This document shows, in pieces, positions 25,875 to 34,558 of a DNA stretch of 64,000 bases; position 1 is the first letter of the stretch, and each line of letters opens with the position of its first letter. The stretch comes from Deltaproteobacteria bacterium. GTDB lineage: Bacteria > Myxococcota_A > Polyangia > Nannocystales > Nannocystaceae. The stretch lies in NCBI GenBank assembly GCA_016709225.1, contig JADJEE010000001.1, positions 2,542,001-2,606,000 of the forward strand, written 5' to 3'. Position numbers and translations under genes: made by a program. The notes below the pieces were generated by a model. That model saw only the letters and a list, made by a program, of their open reading frames with translations, had not been told where the DNA came from and ran no database searches.

Positions 25875-27212
25875 TCAGCGCCGTGGGCGGGACTCGGAGC
25901 TGCGGCGCGTTCGCCTGCGCGCGGGGTACAGATCGCCCTCGAAGCTGAAGCCCACCGCGGCATACGGCACGGCCGCGCTGAGCTGGGTGCCCGTGCGCCA
26001 GCGATGGCGCAGCCACCACTGTGCGAGCACGAGGATCGTCGGGCGGTTGAAGCGCGCGCCCGGACGATCGAAGAACGTGTAGGCCAGCGCGGGACCCAGC
26101 CGCGAGGTCGGTCCGTTGGGCTGCGTGACCGGCTCGCCCGGCGGGAAGTCCGAGCGTCGGTAGAACGCATGGGTCAGCGTGTGCCGCACCACCACGCGCA
26201 GGCCGAAGTCGAAGATGGCCATCACGTCGGTGTCGTTGGTCAGCGCCCAGCCGTTCTGCGGCATCAGGATGTCGAGCGCCTGGTCGTAGTACACGCGGTC
26301 GCCCTTGCGCAGGTGCACGTGCGACCAGTACGCCCGCAGCGTGTTGCGCAGGGCGAAGCGCTTGATCTTCGCCTGCAACACGTTGGTCAGCGTGACCAGG
26401 TGCCCGCCGGTCGCGTAGTTGGTGCCCTCGCGAACGCCCCGTCGCAGGTCCTTCGGGCCCCACGACGCGCTCGGCGAGCGGTACGACTGCAGCTGCTGGA
26501 AGGTGCCGAACGCGGCCAGGTAGTCGTAGCTGGCGCCGAGCGAGAACACGCCCACCGGCTGCACCTCGATCGCCGGCCCCACGCGCAGGAATGCCGGCGT
26601 CAGGAAGCCGTGGGCGCCGAGCATCACGTGGGCGTCGCGGAACATCGGCGTCGACTTGCTCGACAGCCGCCGGCGATAGCCCAGCGTGATCTCGTCGACG
26701 AGCCCGAGCGGGTTGATGCGACCCGCCAACAGGTTGCGATAGACCACGCGGTGCTTGGGCGCGCGGTACGGCACCTTGCCCCGGCCCGCGCTGCGCGGGA
26801 CCTCGATCGCCATGGGATCGCCGGTCGCGGCGAGGTCGTCGGTCGACACCGGCGGCTCGGCTCCGTCTTGCGTCTCGGCGTCGGCGGCGGCCGCGTCGCT
26901 CGCGGTGATCTGGCCGTCGGCCGCCGGGTCGCCCTCGACCTCGTCGCCCTCGACCTCGTCGTCATCGCCCTCGTCGTCGCCCTGCGTGTCGGCGGCGTCA
27001 TCGCCATCGACGTCGTCGGTCGGCACCGCGGTGCGCACGTCGAGCGTGGCCGCGTCGAGCTGGGCCGCAGCGTCGACCGCCGCCGGGCCGTCGTAGCTGC
27101 GAGGGGCCGCGGCAGCGCCGTCGCTCGACGCCAGCAGCAAGCCCAACCCGCAGGTGAGGATCGTGCACGCGCTCGCCCGGGGCCTACGCAGCATGGGCGC
27201 GCACGATAGCAA
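25875..27212 (-). CDS. Outer-membrane beta-barrel protein with acidic N-terminal region
   Basis: A 445-residue exported protein; ATG 27212 or 27194 both leave a signal ending AAA near residue 36. Residues about 40-135 are low-complexity and very acidic (Asp/Glu/Ala). The remainder alternates hydrophobic and polar residues with many aromatic strand ends and Arg-rich turns, as in outer-membrane barrels (for example HVMLGAHGFLTPAFLRVG). The C-terminal Arg-rich tail is unusual for a barrel. It is the first gene of a minus-strand set leading, after 23 bases, to the zinc-finger/histone-fold protein. Function unknown. Confidence 0.72.
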   Translation of the reverse strand: MLSCAPMLRRPRASACTILTCGLGLLLASSDGAAAAPRSYDGPAAVDAAAQLDAATLDVRTAVPTDDVDGDDAADTQGDDEGDDDEVEGDEVEGDPAADGQITASDAAAADAETQDGAEPPVSTDDLAATGDPMAIEVPRSAGRGKVPYRAPKHRVVYRNLLAGRINPLGLVDEITLGYRRRLSSKSTPMFRDAHVMLGAHGFLTPAFLRVGPAIEVQPVGVFSLGASYDYLAAFGTFQQLQSYRSPSASWGPKDLRRGVREGTNYATGGHLVTLTNVLQAKIKRFALRNTLRAYWSHVHLRKGDRVYYDQALDILMPQNGWALTNDTDVMAIFDFGLRVVVRHTLTHAFYRRSDFPPGEPVTQPNGPTSRLGPALAYTFFDRPGARFNRPTILVLAQWWLRHRWRTGTQLSAAVPYAAVGFSFEGDLYPARRRTRRSSESRPRR

Positions 27213-27298
27213 AGCCGACGCCGCGCGAGAACCTGCACGCGGTCGGCGTGCAGCTCACCCCAGCGGCGGCAATGCTCCGGCGACGATGCGCCCGGCAG

Positions 27299-27544
27299 TC
27301 ATTGACCCGAGCCGTCGATCCCGAGCTCGTCCTGGCTCATCACCTGGGTGGTTTGATTGGGGTCGACGTCGTCGTCGGCGTCCTCCACCAGCGCCACGCC
27401 CTCGGTCTCCAGCAGCGCCCGGATCACCATCGGATCGGTCTGATAGCGGCGGGCCAGCGCGTCGACGTCCCACGGCGCGCGCTCGGGGAAGCTGCGCACT
27501 TCGTAGAGCATCGAGTCGATCTTCGCGCGCGTGGTTCTGTCCAT
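27299..27544 (-). CDS. Small acidic protein of unknown function
   Basis: An 81-residue product starting at the ATG 27544, with GGTGG seven bases before it; ATG 27562 is an in-frame alternative. The first 50 residues (RTTRAKIDSMLYEVRSF...) look helical and basic/neutral. The C-terminal third is an acidic tail (EDADDDVDPNQTT). It lies between the barrel-protein gene and the molybdenum hydroxylase operon on the same strand and may be independent of both. The family is not recognised. Confidence 0.5.
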   Translation of the reverse strand: MDRTTRAKIDSMLYEVRSFPERAPWDVDALARRYQTDPMVIRALLETEGVALVEDADDDVDPNQTTQVMSQDELGIDGSGQ

Positions 27545-27649
27545 GCCAGCCACCATCGACATTGCAGTGTGACACCGCCGTGCGGACGCGGCCAGTCGAT
27601 CGCGGCCGTGCGTGGTCGCCGACGTGGCCGGTCGCACGGGCGTCGCGGA

Positions 27650-28534
27650 TCAGAGTGAATCGACCGGCGCACGACCAGCGGCGGCCGCCTCCAGCGCGTC
27701 GCGCAGCAGGTTCACCGCGACCCGGCGGCGGTACGCACCGGTCGAGCGCACGTCGTCGATGGGCGTGACCTCGTCGGCCAAGGTCGCCGCGGCCTCGTCG
27801 ATGATCGCCCGCAGCGGCCGCCCGCGCATGCAGTCCGCGGTGCGCTCGGCGAACAATGGCGTCGCGGCCACGCTCGACAGGCCCAGCCGCACGTCGTGCA
27901 CCACGCCGTCGCGCAGATCCATCGCGAACGCGAGCCCGACCTTCGCGATCGCTTGGGCCTTGCGGGTGCCGACCTTGCGGTAGTGCTGCACGGGCGCCGT
28001 GCCCGCCCGCGGCCGCGGCAAGACCAGCGCCGTGATGATCTCGTCGGCTCGCCGCAGCGAGGCCTTGTAGCCGGTGTGGAAGCCTCGATAGGGCACCCGC
28101 CGGCGCCCCGCGCGGCTGACCAGCTCGAGCTCGGCGCCGTAGGCCAGCAGCGCCGGTGGGCTATCGGCGGCCGGCGATGCGTTGGCGACGTTGCCCCCCA
28201 GGGTGCCGCGGTTCTGGATCGCCGCCGCCCCCGAGAGCCGCGCCGCCTCGACCAGCATCGGGAACTCGGCCACGAGCAGCGGGTGCGCCTGCACCTCGGC
28301 GTAGGTCGTGAGCGCGCCCAGCACCACGACGTCGTCGTGCACGGTGATGCCGCGCAGCTCCGGCACCGCCCACACGTCGACCAGCCGGCACGGCGCGAGC
28401 GCGAGTGCACCGAGCGTCACCATGAGATCGGTGCCACCGGCGAGCGCCGACCAGCCGCCCTCGGCAAAGCGCGCGAGCACGTCGTCGAGACTGCGCGCGC
28501 GGGCGACCTCGAAGCCGTCGAGTGTGGCCCTCAT
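27650..28534 (-). CDS. Molybdenum hydroxylase, FAD-binding subunit (xanthine dehydrogenase type)
   Basis: A 294-residue FAD subunit of the CoxM/XdhB family. It has the N-terminal FAD-binding motif LAGGTDLMV (about 33-41), the second motif IQNRGTLGGNVANASPAAD (about 107-125), and the C-terminal CO-dehydrogenase-flavoprotein domain. There are no extra cysteines for an [4Fe-4S] cluster, unlike the second system's subunit at 38429-39424. It accepts electrons from the 2Fe-2S subunit and passes them to NAD or another acceptor. The start overlaps the 2Fe-2S gene by ATGA. It is the last gene of a three-gene operon. Confidence 0.88.
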   Translation of the reverse strand: MRATLDGFEVARARSLDDVLARFAEGGWSALAGGTDLMVTLGALALAPCRLVDVWAVPELRGITVHDDVVVLGALTTYAEVQAHPLLVAEFPMLVEAARLSGAAAIQNRGTLGGNVANASPAADSPPALLAYGAELELVSRAGRRRVPYRGFHTGYKASLRRADEIITALVLPRPRAGTAPVQHYRKVGTRKAQAIAKVGLAFAMDLRDGVVHDVRLGLSSVAATPLFAERTADCMRGRPLRAIIDEAAATLADEVTPIDDVRSTGAYRRRVAVNLLRDALEAAAAGRAPVDSL

Positions 28535-29022
28535 CGCGCACCTGCGTCGCCGCTGCGCACCAGCTCGTCGCAGGCCTGGGCGACCGCGTCGACGATGCGC
28601 ACGTAGCCGGTGCAGCGGCACAGGTTGCCCGCGAGCGCCGTGCGAATCTCGTCGGCGTCGGCCTGCGGTCGCGTGCGCACCAACGCGGTCGCGGCCACCA
28701 GCATGCCGGGGGTACAGATGCCGCACTGGGCCCCGCCGCAGCGCACGAACGCGTCCTGCAGCACACGCACCCGTGGATCGTCGGCGAGCGCCTCGATGGT
28801 CTCGACCGCCACGCCCTCGCACTGACCGATCGGCACCAGGCAGCTGTTGACCACCACGCCGTCGACGAACACCGAGCACGCGCCGCACTCGCCCTCGCCG
28901 CAGCCCTCCTTGGTGCCGAAGAGGCGCAGCTGCTCGCGCAGCACGTCGAGCAGGCGCGTGAGCGGATGGGCCTGCACCGTGACGGCGCGGCCGTTGACCG
29001 AGAATGAAGTCGCGTGGTCCAT
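28531..29022 (-). CDS. Molybdenum hydroxylase, 2Fe-2S subunit
   Basis: A 163-residue ferredoxin subunit with two [2Fe-2S] clusters. A plant-type site uses Cys41, 46, 49 and 61 (GCGEGECGACS), and a C-terminal site uses Cys100, 103, 135 and 137 (CGICTPGM and CRCTGY). It carries electrons from the molybdopterin subunit to FAD. It starts at the base immediately after the molybdopterin gene's stop codon and overlaps the FAD gene by four bases, so stoichiometric translation is expected. It has no twin-arginine signal, so the complex is cytoplasmic. Confidence 0.92.
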   Translation of the reverse strand: MDHATSFSVNGRAVTVQAHPLTRLLDVLREQLRLFGTKEGCGEGECGACSVFVDGVVVNSCLVPIGQCEGVAVETIEALADDPRVRVLQDAFVRCGGAQCGICTPGMLVAATALVRTRPQADADEIRTALAGNLCRCTGYVRIVDAVAQACDELVRSGDAGAR

Positions 29023-31266
29023 CTAGGCCTGGCCCCCTGGCAGTGCGAGCATGAGTTGTTCGGGCAGCAGCGGGATGGCCGTGACGTCGGCCCCACTCGC
29101 ATGCGCGATGGCGGCGAGGATCGCCGGCGCGGGCCCGTCCATCGGCAGCTCGCCGATGCCCTTGCTCGGCGCGTCGTCGCCCAAGAACGGCGCCATGAAC
29201 TCGACGCGGATCGGCGGGGTGTCGACCGAGGTCGGGATGATGTAGTTGGTCATCTGCGGGTTGGCGACGCGGCCGTCCTTCCACACCACGCGCTCGTAGA
29301 TCGCCCAGCCGATCGCCTGCGCGACCCCACCTTCGATCTGGCCCGCGGCCAGCACCGGGTTGACCACGCGCCCGACCTCCTGCACCGCCACGAAGTCCTC
29401 GATGCGAACCTCGGCGGTGCGCAGATCGACGGTCACGTCGGCGACGTAGGCCGCCCACGCGTAGGCGGCATAGGCATCGCCGCGGAAGGCCTTCTCGTCC
29501 CAGGCCAGGCCCTCGGGCGGCTGGTAGCGGGCCTCGCCGCGCAGGCGACCATGGCGCTCGACGAAGGCCGCGACCGCGCGGGTGAACGCGGCCGGATCGA
29601 GCGCGCCGTCGCCCGCCGGCAGCCCGCCGCCCGCGACCAGCTTGGCGCGGATCTCGAGCGCGGCGCGGCGCAGCAGGTTGCCCACCACCATCGTCGTGCG
29701 CGAGGCCACCGTCGGTCCGCTGTTGGGCACCGCCGCGGTGTCGGGCCGGGCCACGCGCACGCGCTCCATCGGCAGGCCGATCGCGTCCGCGACGATCTGC
29801 GCGAAGATCGTGGTGGTGCCTTGGCCGATCTCGGTCGATGCGGCGAGCACCTCGAGGGTGCCGTCGACATGGGCCTCGAGGTGCGCCACCGAGGCCAGGT
29901 GGACCTCGCCGGCGCCGGTGAAGCCGGCCCCGTGCATGAACGTGGCGAGCCCGATGCCGCGGCGCAGCGGCCCGTCGGTGCTGCGGTTGAAGGCCTCGTG
30001 GGCGGCACGGCGCTCGTGCCAGCGCGACGACGCCAGCGCGCGATCGAGCACCGCCTCCAGCGCGATGGGCTCGTCGATCAACTGACCGACCGCCGTGCGC
30101 TCGCCCTGCCGCAGCAGGTTCTTGCGGCGCAGCGCCGCGGGGTCCATGCCGAGCGCGTCGGCGACCCGATCGAGCTGGCGCTCCAGCGCGAACACGCTCT
30201 GCGGCGCACCGAAGCCGCGGAAGGCCCCATGCGGCGGATGGCTGGTGGCGACCGCCCGCGCCCGCACGCGCACGTGCTCGCAGCGGTAGGGCCCGGCGGC
30301 GTGGATGGCCCCGCGCGAGAGCACCACCGGCGACAGCGTCAGGTAGGCACCGCCGTCGATCACGAAGTCGATGTCCATCGCCACCAAGGTGCCGTCCCTG
30401 CGCACCGCCGTGCGATGGCGGGTGCGCGAGGGGTGACGCTTGGTGGTCGCGCGGACGTCCTCCACGCGATCGTAGATCAGCTTCACCGGCCGGCCGGCCT
30501 TGCGGGCCAGCACCGCCGCGTGGGCGGCGATCACCGAGGGGTACTCCTCCTTGCCGCCGAAGCCGCCGCCGGTCGCCGTCTGGATCACGCGGATCTTCTC
30601 GGGCGGCAGCTCGAAGAGCGCCACCAGGGCCGCGTGCACGTAGTACGGGCACTGCAGCGAGCCCTGCACGCACACGCCGGTGGCGTCGTCGTACTCGGCG
30701 ATCATGCCCTGGGGCTCGATGTACATCTGCTCCTGCGCGCCGGTCTCGTAGGTGCCCTCGACCACCACCAGGTCGGGATCGGCGAGCGCTGCATCGACGT
30801 CGCCGTGGCCGGTGAGGTACTCGCGAAACAGGTTGTCCTTGCCCCACACGATCACGTCGCCGCGCAGCGCTGCGTCGAGATCGAACACCGCCGGCAGCGG
30901 CTCGAGCCGCAACGTGACGGCCGCGCGTCCCCGCTCCGCCATCGCGCGATCGGGGTGGGCCAGCAGCACCACCGGCTCGTCGGCGTGGTGGATCTCGCCG
31001 TGGGCCAGCAGCGGCTGATCGACGTCGATCAGCTTGACGACGTTGGGCCCCGGCAGGTCGGCGGCCGTGACGATCGCGAACTCGTGCCACGGGATGCCCG
31101 CGCCGAACTCGATGCCGAGCAGCTTGGCCCGCGCCACGTTCGAGCGCACGGTGACGCCGTGCCACATGCCCGGCAGCACCACGTCGTCGACGTAGGAGGT
31201 CGCGCCCGTGACCTTGTCGTGCCCTTCTCGACGCGGCACGCTGCGTCCGACGAAGCCGTCAGCCAT
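29023..31266 (-). CDS. Molybdenum hydroxylase, molybdopterin-binding subunit
   Basis: A 747-residue large subunit of the xanthine dehydrogenase family (start ATG 31266; 31284 is possible). It shows GGGFGGKEEYP, the AFRGFGAPQ motif typical of the xanthine/aldehyde group rather than CO dehydrogenase, GQGTTT for cofactor contact, and the late catalytic Glu in KGIGELPM. It would hydroxylate a heterocycle or aldehyde with water as oxygen donor. The substrate (purine, nicotinate-like or other) cannot be told. The operon order is molybdopterin, 2Fe-2S, FAD subunits. The dihaem cytochrome gene lies 42 bases upstream on the same strand. Confidence 0.9.
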   Translation of the reverse strand: MADGFVGRSVPRREGHDKVTGATSYVDDVVLPGMWHGVTVRSNVARAKLLGIEFGAGIPWHEFAIVTAADLPGPNVVKLIDVDQPLLAHGEIHHADEPVVLLAHPDRAMAERGRAAVTLRLEPLPAVFDLDAALRGDVIVWGKDNLFREYLTGHGDVDAALADPDLVVVEGTYETGAQEQMYIEPQGMIAEYDDATGVCVQGSLQCPYYVHAALVALFELPPEKIRVIQTATGGGFGGKEEYPSVIAAHAAVLARKAGRPVKLIYDRVEDVRATTKRHPSRTRHRTAVRRDGTLVAMDIDFVIDGGAYLTLSPVVLSRGAIHAAGPYRCEHVRVRARAVATSHPPHGAFRGFGAPQSVFALERQLDRVADALGMDPAALRRKNLLRQGERTAVGQLIDEPIALEAVLDRALASSRWHERRAAHEAFNRSTDGPLRRGIGLATFMHGAGFTGAGEVHLASVAHLEAHVDGTLEVLAASTEIGQGTTTIFAQIVADAIGLPMERVRVARPDTAAVPNSGPTVASRTTMVVGNLLRRAALEIRAKLVAGGGLPAGDGALDPAAFTRAVAAFVERHGRLRGEARYQPPEGLAWDEKAFRGDAYAAYAWAAYVADVTVDLRTAEVRIEDFVAVQEVGRVVNPVLAAGQIEGGVAQAIGWAIYERVVWKDGRVANPQMTNYIIPTSVDTPPIRVEFMAPFLGDDAPSKGIGELPMDGPAPAILAAIAHASGADVTAIPLLPEQLMLALPGGQA

Positions 31267-31308
31267 ACCGCGCGAGCATACCAAGCGCGGGCGCCGGCGA
31301 GGGCCGCA

Positions 31309-32883
31309 CTACAGCGTCTTCAGGTACTCGAGCAGCGCCCGGCGCTCGGCGTCGTCGAGCGCGTCGCCGAAGTCGTGCCCGCCGTTGCCGTGGGCGAACT
31401 GCGTGGTGTCGTAGATGTGGCGCCGCTCGGCCGCGTCGGCCTGGTCCTGACCGTAGTCCAGCGCCACGTACGGCCAGCCCACGGAGGGCTGGTCGAAGTT
31501 CGTGGTGTCGTGATCGACGCGCTTCCAGTAGGTCGGGCGCTTGCTCGAGTCGATCACGGCGGCGAGGTTGGGCACCGAGCCGTTGTGGAAGAACGGCGCG
31601 GTCGCCCAGATGCCGTCGAGCGGCGGCGCGGCGTAGCCCTCGAAGGGCTCGTCCGGCGCCATGCGGGTGATCGTGCCGTAGAACGACAGGTTGTACCACT
31701 CGACCATCTGCGGCGCGTAGATGGTCCCGCCCTGCGCGACCACCGGGTCGGTGCCGATCACGTCGAGCGGCAGCAGCAGGTTGGGATAGGTGTCACCGCT
31801 GTCGTCGTGACCGGCGGCCCCGCTGGCGTAGGTGCCGTGGCAGCCCGCGCAGTGGGCCAGGAACACCGGCTCGCCGGCCTGGGCCAGCGGCGCGTCGATC
31901 GGGTACGGGTACAGCGGCGCCCGCACCGATCGCACGAAGGCGTGGATGTTGTTGAAGTAGGCCGCGATCGCGGTGGCCTCGTCGACGCTGTCGGTGCACA
32001 GCGACGACGCCAGCATCATGGTGCCGCGGTGATCGCCGCGGGCCATCGCGTTGTAGAAGAGCGCGTTCTTCTTGTGCGCGCGCCACCACGGCGGCGGATC
32101 CGACGGCACGATGATCTCGGGCAGCGGCTGCAGCGGCTCGTCGGACCACGCCAGGGTGTCGCGATCGTGGTGCGCCACCAAGGTCACCGCCATCGGCTCC
32201 GCGGGGTTGGTGCCGACCGTGCGCATGGTCGTGTAGGGCCCGAGCACCTTGAGGCGATCGAGGAACTTGCTCAGCTCGTCGAGATCACCGGCGGGGAGAT
32301 CGGGGGTCGGCACCAGCTCGAGCAGCTGATCGATGCGCTGCGTGAAGTCGGTGTCGACGTCGCCCAGCCCGATCACGAGCTTGCCGTCGAAGCGGCCGGC
32401 GTGGCAGGTCAGGCAGTTCTGCGAGACCACCTTCACGCCGCTGCCGGCGACGTGCACGTTCCAGTTGTACGGGATGTTCGCGTTGTCGCCGTCGCGATCG
32501 GGCAGCGGCTCCCCGCCCGTGAAGTTCGACATGAACGGCGCCAGCAGGCCCCACATCGACAGCGGGATGCCGCACGAGACGTAACCCTCGTGGGTCAGCT
32601 GATACCAGCCAGCCTCCGGATCGCCCTCGGTCTGCGGCTCGGCGGGGATCGGCCAGCCGTCGTCCCACGGACCGGGCGGCAGCCCGCCCTCGCCACTGCC
32701 GTCGGCTGCGGTGGTGTCGACGGCGGAACCGCTGTCGGAGGCGGCCGCGGTCGCGCCCGAGCTGCCGTGCGCGGTGCCGCTGGTGCCGGTGCTCGCGTCC
32801 GCGGTCGGCTGACCGCTGGCGTCGAACGAACACGCGGCGTGCAACCACGCCATGCACAACGATGCCCGTGTCGCCCCCCGCAT
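31309..32883 (-). CDS. Dihaem c-type cytochrome lipoprotein, peroxidase/RoxA-like
   Basis: A 524-residue predicted lipoprotein (lipobox LHAAC near residue 18, then SFDASG). After a short linker the protein has two haem-binding sites, Cys157-x2-Cys160-His161 (CLTCH) and Cys345-x2-Cys348-His349 (CAGCH). It also has the WATAPFFHNGSVPNL motif found in cytochrome-c-peroxidase-like and RoxA-type dihaem proteins. It is exported, so haem attachment happens in the periplasm or at the surface. Peroxidase or oxygenase activity is possible but not decided. Its position upstream of the molybdenum hydroxylase does not imply a direct partnership, since that enzyme lacks an export signal. Confidence 0.85.
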   Translation of the reverse strand: MRGATRASLCMAWLHAACSFDASGQPTADASTGTSGTAHGSSGATAAASDSGSAVDTTAADGSGEGGLPPGPWDDGWPIPAEPQTEGDPEAGWYQLTHEGYVSCGIPLSMWGLLAPFMSNFTGGEPLPDRDGDNANIPYNWNVHVAGSGVKVVSQNCLTCHAGRFDGKLVIGLGDVDTDFTQRIDQLLELVPTPDLPAGDLDELSKFLDRLKVLGPYTTMRTVGTNPAEPMAVTLVAHHDRDTLAWSDEPLQPLPEIIVPSDPPPWWRAHKKNALFYNAMARGDHRGTMMLASSLCTDSVDEATAIAAYFNNIHAFVRSVRAPLYPYPIDAPLAQAGEPVFLAHCAGCHGTYASGAAGHDDSGDTYPNLLLPLDVIGTDPVVAQGGTIYAPQMVEWYNLSFYGTITRMAPDEPFEGYAAPPLDGIWATAPFFHNGSVPNLAAVIDSSKRPTYWKRVDHDTTNFDQPSVGWPYVALDYGQDQADAAERRHIYDTTQFAHGNGGHDFGDALDDAERRALLEYLKTL

Positions 32884-32970
32884 CGCTCGCCAGCGTCCGG
32901 CACCGCGGCCGCCGCGTCAAGCGACGCGGCCCGCCGCTGCAGCGATCGATCGCCCGCGGCGTCGATGAGC

Positions 32971-34278
32971 TCAGCGCCGGCGGCGACGCAGGCCCAGCGC
33001 GGCGACCAGCGCGAGCAGGCCCACGCGGCCACCCGCGGGCGCGGGCGCGTCGCTGGTGCAGCCGCAGCCAGATGCCTCGCCGCCGTCCTGGCCGGGATCG
33101 CTGTCGCCTTCGGTGTCGCCGCCGCCATCGCCGGTGCCGTCGGCGGACGCCGAGCCACCCGAGTCGTCCGGCGGATCGTCGCCGACGTGGACGTGCACGA
33201 CGTTGCTCATGGCCTCGTTGCCGGCGAGGTCGATCGCCTTGACCGTGAAGGCGTAGTCACCGGCGGGGATGTCGGCGACGTCCCAGCCGAACGGCGCGGT
33301 CATGTCGGTCTTGTTGAGATCGGCGGCGCCGTTGAAGAGCTGCACCGTCTGCACGGCATTGTCGTCGGTGGCCATCACGACGATCTCGAAGTCGGCGCCC
33401 ACGGGATAGCTCGCGCCATCACCGGGCGCGACGATCTGCACCAGCGGTGCCTCGGTGTCGGGCTTCGCCGGCCCGAACAGATCGAGCAGATCCTGGTGCG
33501 CGTTCTGGCTGAAGCCCGAGCCGCAATTGGGCTCGTGTTGCTCGGGGCAAGCGCCACCCTGCACCACCGGCAGACACTCGTCGCGGAACGACGGATCGCC
33601 GCCCGAGTTGACCGGGTTCATGATGTCGGTGGGATCGTCGACGTGCTCGAGGCCGTAGGAGTGCGCGACCTCCTGGCCGATGGTGGTGGCCTGGATCGGC
33701 GCCGGAAAGCCATCACCCGCGCCGTGGAACGCGAAGGTGATGTTGTTCTTGTTGAACATGTTCGAGCAGTCGAGCGGCGCGATGCCGAGGACGCCGCCGC
33801 CGAAGGGATTGGTCGGCGTGGTCACGTTCATCGTGTAGTCGCCCGAGCTCGGGCGCGTGTCGGTGACCAGCACGTTGTAGGGCGCCCAGTCGATCCGCAC
33901 CGCTTCGATCACGGCCGCGCGCGCCGACGCGTCGCCGCCGTAGCCCTCGAAGTCGCCACCGGCGATCTCGGAGATGTCGTTGTGCGAGTCGTCGAAGCCC
34001 TCGGTCAGCGTGATCGGCTCGAACTGCACGAAGATCACCGCGGCCACGTCGGCCTGCTGCGGCCGCACCTCGTCGACCAAGCCCGGCGGCCGTCGGGCGG
34101 GCACCGGATTGCCGCGCGATTGCCCGAGCCCGATCGCCTGCAGCTCCTCCAGCGACATGTCCCAGGTCGGCGACCACCCAGGCGGCGCATCGACGGGCGC
34201 CTCGGCGTGCGCAGCAGACGGGGCGAGCAGCGCGAGCGCGGGCGCGGCGAGGGCACAAAGGGCGAGGTTTCGCAGCAC
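32971..34278 (-). CDS. Metzincin-like secreted protein with MYXO-CTERM tail
   Basis: A 435-residue exported protein. The GTG start at 34278 has AAGGAG seven bases upstream and a Sec signal ending AHA. The zinc-protease-like region contains QEVAHSYGLEH at 202-212 followed by DPTDIMNP. It fits the metzincin pattern HExxHxxGxxH plus Met-turn, except that the first His is Gln202. A bacterial Ig-like domain (about 290-380), a Ser/Asp/Gly linker and the MYXO-CTERM signal (SGCGC, hydrophobic helix, LGLRRRRR) follow. That tail is known as a myxobacterial surface-sorting signal. Activity is uncertain because of the missing ligand. Confidence 0.85.
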   Translation of the reverse strand: MLRNLALCALAAPALALLAPSAAHAEAPVDAPPGWSPTWDMSLEELQAIGLGQSRGNPVPARRPPGLVDEVRPQQADVAAVIFVQFEPITLTEGFDDSHNDISEIAGGDFEGYGGDASARAAVIEAVRIDWAPYNVLVTDTRPSSGDYTMNVTTPTNPFGGGVLGIAPLDCSNMFNKNNITFAFHGAGDGFPAPIQATTIGQEVAHSYGLEHVDDPTDIMNPVNSGGDPSFRDECLPVVQGGACPEQHEPNCGSGFSQNAHQDLLDLFGPAKPDTEAPLVQIVAPGDGASYPVGADFEIVVMATDDNAVQTVQLFNGAADLNKTDMTAPFGWDVADIPAGDYAFTVKAIDLAGNEAMSNVVHVHVGDDPPDDSGGSASADGTGDGGGDTEGDSDPGQDGGEASGCGCTSDAPAPAGGRVGLLALVAALGLRRRRR

Positions 34279-34290
34279 GGGGGGCTCCTT
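34278..34290 (-). promoter_or_regulatory. Ribosome-binding site for the MYXO-CTERM protein
   Basis: On the minus strand AAGGAG stands seven bases before the GTG at 34278. It decides this start over upstream in-frame codons and places the signal peptide correctly. Confidence 0.65.
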
Positions 34291-34558
34291 CTCGGAGGTC
34301 AGGGTCAACCGGGTCGGCGCGTCATCGCGGGGGAACGATGCGGCCGAGCCACTGTGCAGGAGTGTCGAACGCCAAGCGCACGCGGAATCCGACGAGCGCA
34401 CGAGGATAGGCGCAGGCGCCAGCACTGCGCAAGCCGAGCACGCGCGCGCGAACCCTCGCAGGGCCTGCGCGAAGCGGATGCGATCCAGGTCACGCCGCCC
34501 CTGGACGGCGCGCTGCGACGAAGGCGATAGGCTCGCCGCGCACCGACCCTTCGCGAGC

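Noticed and set aside
27650..31165. 1171-codon minus-strand frame suggesting a fused protein
   Set aside because: Only its last 294 codons are the FAD subunit; the rest is a shadow of the 2Fe-2S and molybdopterin subunits.
29023..31266. Carbon monoxide dehydrogenase (CoxL) for the first molybdenum hydroxylase
   Set aside because: The active-site AYRCSFR-type motif is missing; AFRGFGAPQ points to the xanthine/aldehyde group.
29014..34530. 1838-codon plus-strand open frame
   Set aside because: Antisense to the molybdenum hydroxylase operon, the cytochrome gene and the MYXO-CTERM gene. Arg/His/Gln/Gly-rich, no domain; a typical GC-rich shadow.
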